In this document: one piece after another, positions 24,661-31,269 of the stretch
How the letters are laid out: each line of letters begins with the position of its first letter
Position numbering within the stretch: the first letter of the stretch is position 1
NCBI GenBank assembly: GCA_946999045.1
Contig: CAMQBR010000019.1
Coordinates: 1-31,269 of the forward strand
Direction: 5' to 3'
Source of the DNA: an uncultured Prevotella sp.
GTDB taxonomy: Bacteria > Bacteroidota > Bacteroidia > Bacteroidales > Bacteroidaceae
Length of the DNA stretch: 31,269 bases
Position numbers and translations under genes: made by a program
Notes under the pieces: generated by a model
The model's database searches: none
What the model saw: the letters and a program-made list of their open reading frames with translations, nothing else
Told to the model about the DNA's origin: nothing

Positions 24661-24781
24661 ACCATAATATATATATATTCCTATCTATGCTTTTTACCAG
24701 AAAGATCAAAAATAAGGGGTTCATACTAACAACTCTTTTGCTAATCAGTTGTGTAATTTTATTCCAACCATAAATACATAT

Positions 24782-25417
24782 TTATCTTAAATCAATTACC
24801 TCTGCAGATGGTATATCTTTTTTACAAAAGACGAATATGCTGTTAGGTAAATTTTTATTTTTAAAGTTACTTATATTGATAGTTGTCCACTGATTACCTT
24901 GCTTTAGCTTTACTTGTTTAGGTATATAACTACGCTTGTATATCAAGATATATACCTCATTAATGCTATTTCGCTTATTTTGTGCTATCATATGTACCTG
25001 ATAGTTGTTACCAATCATTTTGCTGCTAAGTTGATAGCCCGAACGATATAAATTAATAAAGGTATAAGGATTCATGCTAACTTGCTGTGAATGATTAGGT
25101 GTTGACACATTAACTTCATTGGTACGTTTAAGATAGCTCCATTGAGTTTTGCCATCATACCATACTGTAGCTTGTGGGGTTCGAGTATAAAATTTATTAC
25201 CTTTAATGACAATCGTACCAGAAGCTTTGCCTATTTTTGAACTTGAAATAGAAAAATTGGCACTGGCTCCTCCCTTACCACTAACAATAGATACGGTTTT
25301 ATCTAATATTTTCCTTGCTTGTTGAGCATTCTGTGCATTTGTATTTATAAAAACAAAAAGCACAACAATGAGCCATACTGCTCGTAATAAAGACTTGTTT
25401 AACTTCATATTTTCCAT
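24782..25417 (-). CDS. lolA: LolA-like outer-membrane lipoprotein carrier
   Basis: A 211-residue periplasmic protein (208 if the ATG at 25408 is used). A signal peptide is evident, with a hydrophobic stretch ending at NTNAQ. The mature part resembles LolA/LolB-like chaperones: repeated beta strands such as GTIVIKGNKFYTRTPQATVWYDGKTQWSY, followed by a strand-turn pattern to VFCKKDIPSAEVIDLR. LolA carries lipoproteins from the LolCDE complex to the outer membrane. It follows ftsK after 16 bp on the same strand, the usual arrangement in this phylum. Sequence conservation in this family is low, so the assignment rests on pattern and context. Confidence 0.8.
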   Translation of the reverse strand: MENMKLNKSLLRAVWLIVVLFVFINTNAQNAQQARKILDKTVSIVSGKGGASANFSISSSKIGKASGTIVIKGNKFYTRTPQATVWYDGKTQWSYLKRTNEVNVSTPNHSQQVSMNPYTFINLYRSGYQLSSKMIGNNYQVHMIAQNKRNSINEVYILIYKRSYIPKQVKLKQGNQWTTINISNFKNKNLPNSIFVFCKKDIPSAEVIDLR

Positions 25418-25433
25418 TTACTATTTATGTTAT

Positions 25434-27902
25434 TTATGAATGTAAATTTGCAATTAAAGCGTTGAGAGAAGCCTCATCTTGAACTAACACATCACGAGGT
25501 TTACTACCTTGTGCAGGACCTACGATGCCCGCATTCTCCAATTGATCCATCAATCTACCTGCCCTATTATAACCAATAGAGAAGCGTCTTTGTATCATAC
25601 AGGTAGAACCACTTTTAGAAGTAACAATAGCATGGGCAGCTTCTTCAAAGAACGGATCCAAGCTTTGTATATCTTTGCCACTTCCTCCATCGCTTGTTTT
25701 ACCTTCAATAGTTGGCTCTGGAAGTTCTAAAGGAGATACAGGACCAGATTGTTTGGATATAAATTCATTAATACGCTCAATCTCTGGTGTATCAACAAAG
25801 GCACATTGTACTCGCACGGGTTCGTTTCCATTGAGGAACAATAAGTCGCCTCGTCCAACCAACTGATTAGCACCAGCTCGATCAAGAATAGTTCTTGAGT
25901 CAATCATTGCACTTACCTTGAATGCCATTCTACCAGGGAAGTTGGCTTTAATATTACCCGTAATAATGTTAGCTGTAGGACGCTGCGTGGCTATAACCAT
26001 GTGTATACCAACCGCACGTGCCAACTGTGCAATACGAGTAATTGGTGTTTCGACCTCTCTACCTGCTGTCATTATCAAATCACCATACTCATCAATGATA
26101 ACAACAATATATGGCATATATTCATGTCCATCGGTTAGACTGAGCTGATGATTAACAAACTTGCGGTTATATTCCTTAATATTACGTGCACCAGCCAGCT
26201 TTAGCATATCGTAACGATGATCCATAAGAGTACAAAGGGAATTCAATGTACGTACCACTTTCGTAACATCGGTGATGATAGGCTCATCATCATTACCAGG
26301 AGCCGTAGCCATAAAGTGGTCGGTTATAGGAGAATAAACGCTAAATTCTACTTTCTTAGGGTCAATCAAAACAATCTTTAACTCGTTAGGATGTTTCTTA
26401 TATAATAAGGATGTAATGATTGCATTGAGCCCGACAGATTTACCTTGCCCCGTTGCACCTGCAACCAAGAGGTGAGGTATCTTTGCTAAGTCTACCATAA
26501 AAACTTCATTGGTAATGGTTTTTCCAATAGCTAAAGGCAACTCCATGGTGCATTCTTGAAATTTCTTAGAATTGAGAATGCTCTCCATTGATACGATGGT
26601 AGGCTTCTTATTAGGCACCTCTATACCGATAGTTCCTTTTCCTGGGATTGGAGCAATGATGCGTATGCCCAATGCTGCCAAGCTTAAAGCAATATCATCT
26701 TCTAAGTTTCTAATTTTAGAAATACGCACTCCCTCCGCTGGAGTTATCTCATATAAGGTAATAGTAGGTCCTACAGTTGCTTTGATTTCACGTATAGACA
26801 CACCAAAGCTATTTAACACCTCTACAATACGAGCGTTGTTAGCCTTTATTTCATCCATATCTACCTGAGGTTTATTCTCATTATCATACTTCTTTAACAA
26901 GTCTAAACCTGGGTATTGATATTTAGTAAACGGCTCTTTGGGATTGATAGGTGTCTTCAATACATCTTCTACTGTTAACGTTTTACTCGATGCTTTCTCA
27001 TCTTCAGCTGCCAGTTCTACTGTCAAAGGCGACACTCCTTGCTCCTTTTCAGGAGATGTAATGGTCTTCGATTTAGATATTTTCTCTTTCTGTGACGCAT
27101 TAAGCATTGACATATCTGTTAGGTCTACCACGTTGGGAGTGGGAGCTACAGACTTTGTATTGACAGGAGCAGCAGGCTTTGGCGCAACAGCCTCGGTCAT
27201 TGTTTCCTGCTGAGGCTTTACTTCTTCGTGGTGAGTAAGATTAGTAACCGTAAAAGGTATCTTCTTTGAAAGATACTTTACTGGATTTAATGCTTTCCTA
27301 ATTACATTGATAGTTTCGGTACTTAAAAAGGTTAAAAAAACAAGTGCTACCACCAATAAGATAGCAGTAAGCCCAGGAGGACCCACTAAATTTTCTAATT
27401 GCTGTACGCAAAATACGCCATGATTACCACCAGGATTAAATACCTGATTGCCCATTAAGGGAGTAGCAAACTTAGCTAATGTTACAGAACTCCATATCAT
27501 AACAACAGCAAAGCTCAAAAACCATTTCCATAGATTGATGGTATACACCTTCATTAAGCGTAGTGCAACAAGAATAAAAAAGGCAGGTATAAAGAAAGCT
27601 GGTATGCCAAAATTGATGGTAATAAGCGTATATGAGAGGATAGCACCCAAGCTACCACAATAATTTTTGAACATCTTATCCGTATTCATCCATTCTCGTG
27701 GATGTAAATTCTCTAAAATACTTTGATCTGCTGGCGCAGTATTAAAATACGAAACCATTGCAATGACTACATACACCGCAATAACTAAAAGTATTATACC
27801 TAACAGAAAATTTATTTTTTCACTATTAAAATTATGTTGAAAACCAACAGCTTCCTTAAAATTTTTAGGTTTTGTTTCTGATGTCTTTCTTTTTACCCCC
27901 AT
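25434..27902 (-). CDS. ftsK: DNA translocase FtsK
   Basis: An 822-residue septal DNA pump that resolves chromosome dimers and clears DNA at division. The N-terminal quarter (about 30-195) holds four membrane helices. A Pro/Thr/Lys-rich linker follows (about 225-320), then the motor with Walker A GATGQGKS (482-489) and Walker B VVIIDE (600-605). The C-terminal winged-helix gamma domain, with RRFSIGYNRAGRLMDQL, reads KOPS-like polarity sequences. The length is close to other Bacteroidota FtsK proteins and shorter than in E. coli because the linker is short. A -7 box is found 22 bp upstream. It is followed by lolA in one unit. Confidence 0.97.
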   Translation of the reverse strand: MGVKRKTSETKPKNFKEAVGFQHNFNSEKINFLLGIILLVIAVYVVIAMVSYFNTAPADQSILENLHPREWMNTDKMFKNYCGSLGAILSYTLITINFGIPAFFIPAFFILVALRLMKVYTINLWKWFLSFAVVMIWSSVTLAKFATPLMGNQVFNPGGNHGVFCVQQLENLVGPPGLTAILLVVALVFLTFLSTETINVIRKALNPVKYLSKKIPFTVTNLTHHEEVKPQQETMTEAVAPKPAAPVNTKSVAPTPNVVDLTDMSMLNASQKEKISKSKTITSPEKEQGVSPLTVELAAEDEKASSKTLTVEDVLKTPINPKEPFTKYQYPGLDLLKKYDNENKPQVDMDEIKANNARIVEVLNSFGVSIREIKATVGPTITLYEITPAEGVRISKIRNLEDDIALSLAALGIRIIAPIPGKGTIGIEVPNKKPTIVSMESILNSKKFQECTMELPLAIGKTITNEVFMVDLAKIPHLLVAGATGQGKSVGLNAIITSLLYKKHPNELKIVLIDPKKVEFSVYSPITDHFMATAPGNDDEPIITDVTKVVRTLNSLCTLMDHRYDMLKLAGARNIKEYNRKFVNHQLSLTDGHEYMPYIVVIIDEYGDLIMTAGREVETPITRIAQLARAVGIHMVIATQRPTANIITGNIKANFPGRMAFKVSAMIDSRTILDRAGANQLVGRGDLLFLNGNEPVRVQCAFVDTPEIERINEFISKQSGPVSPLELPEPTIEGKTSDGGSGKDIQSLDPFFEEAAHAIVTSKSGSTCMIQRRFSIGYNRAGRLMDQLENAGIVGPAQGSKPRDVLVQDEASLNALIANLHS

Positions 27903-27923
27903 ATCATTACATTAATTTACTTG

Positions 27924-27931
27924 CAAAAATA
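27924..27931 (-). promoter_or_regulatory. Bacteroidota -7 box upstream of ftsK
   Basis: The minus strand reads TATTTTTG, 22 bp before the ftsK ATG at 27902. It is part of a divergent pair with the box at 27975-27982; the two -33 regions share about 40 bp. Confidence 0.55.
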
Positions 27932-27974
27932 GCGTAAATAAGTCAGATTACTTTAAGTTTTCAGAAGTTTTTTC

Positions 27975-27982
27975 TATTTTTG
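27975..27982 (+). promoter_or_regulatory. Bacteroidota -7 box upstream of the exonuclease gene
   Basis: TATTTTTG followed by CA, 25 bp before the ATG at 28007. It overlaps an upstream in-frame TTG (27980), which argues against that TTG as the translation start. Confidence 0.6.
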
Positions 27983-28006
27983 CAAAACATAATTACAGTA
28001 TTCAAG

Positions 28007-28675
28007 ATGACAAAAATAATATATAGTAAATTTAACAAAGAAGTTATACATAACCTTCCGCAAGTTTTATTTACAGGTCGTATTATTGAGATAACAACCG
28101 ATAAGATGGCAGAAAAAGCAGTTAACTTTTTACTATCTCATCATATTTTGGGCGTGGATACTGAAACGCGTCCTGTATTTAGAAAGGGGCAATCTTATAA
28201 AGTTTCGCTTTTACAGGTAGCTACACACAATACTTGTTTCCTTTTTAGACTAAACCTTATGGGCATAACACCTGCCATAAAGCGTTTATTAGAAAATACA
28301 GATACCAAGATGATAGGCTTATCTTGGCACGATGATATGTTAGCATTACACAAGCGAACAGACTTTAAGGGGGGGAATTTTATAGATTTACAAGATATGG
28401 TTGGCCAACTCGGTATTAAAGATTTGAGCCTTCAAAAGCTGTACGCTAACCTCTTTGGACTAAAGATTAGTAAGCGACAGCGGCTCACTAACTGGGATAA
28501 CACTATGCTAACCGACAAACAAAAGAAATATGCTGCCACGGATGCGTGGGCTTGCATACAATTATACGAAGAGATTGAACGATTGAAAAAGTCGGGAGAT
28601 TATCAACTAAAAGAAGTAGAAGACGAAATAAAAAAGAATCAACTAACAAATGATAACCAAAACCATACAGCTTAA
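28007..28675 (+). CDS. DEDDy 3'-5' exonuclease (RNase D-like catalytic domain)
   Basis: A 222-residue stand-alone 3'-5' exonuclease domain. Motif I is VDTETRP (Asp51, Glu53), motif II SWHDDMLAL (Asp109/Asp110) and motif III Tyr175-x3-Asp179 in YAATDAWA, so the four metal-binding acids and the tyrosine of the DEDDy class are all present. It lacks the HRDC domains of true RNase D and resembles the short WRN/RNase D-like exonucleases common in Bacteroidota. Substrate (RNA end trimming or DNA repair) is not decidable. The ATG at 28007 is chosen because the longer frame starts inside the promoter. It overlaps the next gene by 26 bp. Confidence 0.9.
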   Translation: MTKIIYSKFNKEVIHNLPQVLFTGRIIEITTDKMAEKAVNFLLSHHILGVDTETRPVFRKGQSYKVSLLQVATHNTCFLFRLNLMGITPAIKRLLENTDTKMIGLSWHDDMLALHKRTDFKGGNFIDLQDMVGQLGIKDLSLQKLYANLFGLKISKRQRLTNWDNTMLTDKQKKYAATDAWACIQLYEEIERLKKSGDYQLKEVEDEIKKNQLTNDNQNHTA

Positions 28676-29834
28676 AAAAGGTAAAGAAGAATCATTAAAA
28701 CGATTTCATCCGTGGATATTTTCAGGGGCAATACTCAAGAAAGATCCCCAAATTAAAGAGGGGGATGTAGTAAGAGTACTAACATACAATGGTGATTTTA
28801 TTGCAATAGGTCATTATCAAATTGGCTCTATTGCCGTACGTGTATTATCATTTAGAGATATAGAGATTGATTCTTCCTTTTGGGAAGCACGCTTAAAAGC
28901 AGCGTTAGATATGCGCATTGCAATAGGTGTTGCCGACCATCCCCATAATAATACTTATCGATTGATACATGGAGAGGGCGATTATCTACCAGGATTAATA
29001 GTTGATTGTTACAACAAAACAGCTGTTATTCAAGCACATAGCGTAGGAATTCACATACAACGACAGGCTATTTGTAATGCTTTACAAAAGGTATTAGGAT
29101 CAAGAATAGAGAATATCTATTACAAAAGTGAGACAACCTTGCCCTTTAAAGCGGAATTAGACCAACAAAATGAGTTTTTATGGGGTGGCTGTGAAGATAA
29201 TATTGCTACGGAAAATGAACTTAAATTTCATGTAGATTGGCTAAAAGGACAAAAGACAGGCTTCTTCATTGACCAACGTGAGAACCGTAGCTTGCTCGAA
29301 AAGTATGCTAAAGGCAGATCGGTACTCAATATGTTCTGCTACACTGGTGGCTTTTCGGTGTATGCAATGAGGGGTGGAGCTAAGTTAGTGCACTCGGTAG
29401 ACAGCAGTGCCAAAGCCATTGAACTAACCAATGCAAATATTGAACTTAACTTCCCAAATGACCAACGACATACAGCTTTTTGCAATGATGCGTTTAAATA
29501 TCTTGATCGGCACGATGCTCAATACGATTTAATCATATTAGATCCGCCTGCTTTTGCTAAGCACAGAGAGGCTTTACGCAATGCTCTTAAAGGTTATACC
29601 CGACTGAATGTAAAGGGATTTGAACGCATTAAGCCAGGTGGTATATTGTTTACCTTTAGCTGTTCACAGATAGTTACGAAAGATAACTTCCGTAATGCTG
29701 TGTTTACTGCAGCAGCACAAGCAGGACGAAAGGTTCGCATATTACATCAATTACATCAACCTTCCGATCATCCTATCAATATTTATCATCCCGAAGGCGA
29801 ATATCTTAAAGGTCTTGTTTTGTACGTTGAATAA
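28650..29834 (+). CDS. rlmI: Class I SAM-dependent rRNA methyltransferase, RlmI-like
   Basis: A 394-residue RNA cytosine-C5 methyltransferase of the RlmI/YccW type, which makes m5C1962 of 23S rRNA in E. coli. The N-terminal PUA domain covers about 1-75 (LKKGKEESLKRFHPWIFSGAI). The SAM-binding motif NMFCYTGGFS is at 227-236, preceded by KTGFFIDQRENR, and LDPPAFAK (297-304) is the catalytic loop. Length matches the family (about 390-400). It overlaps the exonuclease gene by 26 bp and its last codons overlap the probable tilS start, so the three genes form one tightly coupled RNA-processing unit. Confidence 0.92.
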   Translation: MITKTIQLKKGKEESLKRFHPWIFSGAILKKDPQIKEGDVVRVLTYNGDFIAIGHYQIGSIAVRVLSFRDIEIDSSFWEARLKAALDMRIAIGVADHPHNNTYRLIHGEGDYLPGLIVDCYNKTAVIQAHSVGIHIQRQAICNALQKVLGSRIENIYYKSETTLPFKAELDQQNEFLWGGCEDNIATENELKFHVDWLKGQKTGFFIDQRENRSLLEKYAKGRSVLNMFCYTGGFSVYAMRGGAKLVHSVDSSAKAIELTNANIELNFPNDQRHTAFCNDAFKYLDRHDAQYDLIILDPPAFAKHREALRNALKGYTRLNVKGFERIKPGGILFTFSCSQIVTKDNFRNAVFTAAAQAGRKVRILHQLHQPSDHPINIYHPEGEYLKGLVLYVE

Positions 29835-31155
29835 TTTTGAACATCATATTTCTCAGTATATCTCATCTTTATCGCTCTTAGATAAAGATGAGCTTTATTT
29901 AGTAGCCTTATCTGGCGGAGCCGATAGCGTTAGCTTGTTACGCTGTTTATATGCCTTAGGTTACCACATAGAAGCTGTTCATTGCAATTTTCATTTGCGT
30001 GGAGAAGAGTCTATTTGCGATGAAAATTTTTGTAAAGAATTGTGCAAAAAAATAAATATACGTTTGCATCTTACTCACTTCAATACGGTTACTTATGCTC
30101 AAACCCATAAAGTAAGCATAGAAATGGCAGCACGAGACTTACGGTATTGCTATTTTAATGAACTTATAGATACATGTCATGCCGCTGGCATTTGTGTGGG
30201 ACACCATAAAGAAGACAGCGTAGAAACTATCTTAATCAATTTGGTTCGATCAACTGGCATTCACGGACTAACGGGTATTTCACCGAAAAATGGGAAAATA
30301 TTTCGCCCATTATTATGCGTAAGTAAAAAAGAAATAATAAGTTATCTTGATTCACTTCAACAACATTACGTAACAGATAGTACTAATCTTGTAGCAGATG
30401 TTCAACGCAATAAGATGAGGTTAGAGGTGATACCAAATTTAGAAAAGGTTACCCCTGCAGCACAACAAAATATCTTAAAGACGGCAGAAAGATTATCTTC
30501 TATTGTTGAATTGTTAGATACATACATGGCGGAGCATGCACAATGGAAACAAAAAAAACAATACCTCTCATTTCCTATTGCCCAAATAACCAACGAATAC
30601 ATTCTTTGGTATTTACTTAAAAATTACCAATTTACTCCTGCTCAAACCGAACAGATATACAACAATCTTCATGGTGAGAGTGGAAAGGTCTGGGCATCAG
30701 CTACGCATCAATTGCTATTCGACAGAGAAGAAATATTATTGGCACCACATTCAGTCTTCACAACTCAGCAAATAGAAGTCCAAAAGATAGGAACTTATTC
30801 ATATAATTCTTCTATAGAATTAAATATTTCTCTTGAACATAATAATGATAATTTTCATATTATCAAGGATAAAAAATTCGCTTTTTTAGATGCTTCTTGT
30901 GTAAGATTTCCATTAACAATACGGCCAAACACCATTGGCGACCGTTTTCAGCCTTTTGGAATGAAAGGAACAAAAATGCTGAGCGATTATATGACCAATC
31001 ATAAAATGTCTGTGTTTGACAAGCATCTACAATTAGTAGTTACAGATGCAAACAACCAGATACTTTGGGTTGTTAATGATAGAATAGCCGATTGGTGTAA
31101 GATAACCAATAAAACGAGTAAAATATTGAAAATAGAGTATAAGAATAAATTTTAG
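29827..31155 (+). CDS. tilS: tRNA(Ile)-lysidine synthetase
   Basis: Converts the wobble cytidine of the tRNA-Ile2 CAU anticodon to lysidine with ATP and lysine, which is essential for reading AUA. There is no ATG near the right place. The longer open frame begins inside rlmI and gives an implausible 44-residue extension. I choose the TTG at 29827, which overlaps the rlmI stop and yields 442 residues with the PP-loop SGGADS at 29-34, the normal position. MAARDLRYCYF, the GHHKEDSVETILINLVRSTG block and the C-terminal TilS substrate domain with GDRFQPFGMKGTK are present. An alternative TTG lies at 29815. Identification is secure; the start is inferred. Confidence 0.93.
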   Translation: MNNFEHHISQYISSLSLLDKDELYLVALSGGADSVSLLRCLYALGYHIEAVHCNFHLRGEESICDENFCKELCKKINIRLHLTHFNTVTYAQTHKVSIEMAARDLRYCYFNELIDTCHAAGICVGHHKEDSVETILINLVRSTGIHGLTGISPKNGKIFRPLLCVSKKEIISYLDSLQQHYVTDSTNLVADVQRNKMRLEVIPNLEKVTPAAQQNILKTAERLSSIVELLDTYMAEHAQWKQKKQYLSFPIAQITNEYILWYLLKNYQFTPAQTEQIYNNLHGESGKVWASATHQLLFDREEILLAPHSVFTTQQIEVQKIGTYSYNSSIELNISLEHNNDNFHIIKDKKFAFLDASCVRFPLTIRPNTIGDRFQPFGMKGTKMLSDYMTNHKMSVFDKHLQLVVTDANNQILWVVNDRIADWCKITNKTSKILKIEYKNKF

Positions 31156-31269
31156 AGTTCAAAAGAGATAGTCTTACTCACATATTGAAAGCAAATGTAA
31201 AACCATCTTTTTATTTTCCTTAATTCCGCAGTATTTTTTCTTGTGAGAAAATTTTATATGTTGAGGTGT

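Larger units (their letters stand above)
24046..24781 (+). other. Convergent intergenic region without a convincing gene
   Basis: About 735 bp lie between two convergent genes. It holds a good promoter-like site (24091-24120), an open frame of 73 codons starting at 24134 whose protein I do not recognise, an opposing 75-codon frame over the same DNA, and a terminator-like hairpin (24599-24660). Base composition is higher in GC at 24180-24480 than in the flanks, as in decayed coding DNA. I see no tRNA or element copy here. Confidence 0.5.

Overview
The window is chromosomal DNA of a low-GC Bacteroidota species, most likely an oral-type Prevotella or close relative. The evidence is the protein families (DUF4270, DUF4421 and DUF1460 proteins, a short glycogen synthase, a PtpA-like S9 peptidase, an FtsK-LolA pair), A-rich leaders with few Shine-Dalgarno sites, and promoters of the Bacteroidota type (TAnnTTTG at -7). 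The genus is an inference from memory of family resemblance. No tRNA, rRNA, CRISPR array, prophage or intact insertion sequence was seen.

Layout. 1-475: a small inverted-repeat element and two terminator-like hairpins. 476-4375, minus strand: a sugar kinase fused to a RapZ C-terminal domain, a MurU-like nucleotidyltransferase and guaA, with their own promoter near 4468. 4535-4726: a second, intact copy of the element. 4739-12705, minus strand: a tightly packed run rlmL, S9 peptidase, purD, a multi-TM protein, a YqaA-like membrane protein, and a metal ABC binding lipoprotein and ATPase. 12706-13575: a divergent intergenic region. 13576-15802, plus strand: a biotin-dependent carboxyltransferase, an unmarked 49-aa small subunit and a biotin carrier, ended by a strong terminator. 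15994-16132: a truncated third element copy. 16434-18811: short glycogen synthase, DUF4270 lipoprotein and a 36-aa ORF. 18974-24045: nudC, a purine permease, a Gfo/Idh oxidoreductase, DUF4421 and DUF1460. 24046-24781: no convincing gene. 24782-27902, minus strand: ftsK followed by a lolA-like gene. 28007-31155, plus strand: a DEDDy exonuclease, an RlmI-like methyltransferase and tilS.

How the genes fit together. Most of the window is housekeeping: purine synthesis and use (guaA, purD, AzgA-type permease, NudC), RNA modification (RlmL-like, RlmI-like, TilS), cell division (FtsK), envelope export (LolA-like) and peptide use (secreted S9 peptidase).

Three things stand out. (1) An AmgK-like amino-sugar kinase carries, in the same polypeptide, the amino-sugar-sensing domain of RapZ and sits next to a MurU-like gene. 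This suggests a self-sensing cell-wall-sugar salvage enzyme. (2) A roughly 190-bp foldback element occurs three times, with 18-bp terminal inverted repeats and 4-bp target duplications. (3) The methylmalonyl-CoA decarboxylase-like locus lacks its membrane subunits, and the zinc/manganese ABC locus lacks its permease. Element copies lie just downstream of both.
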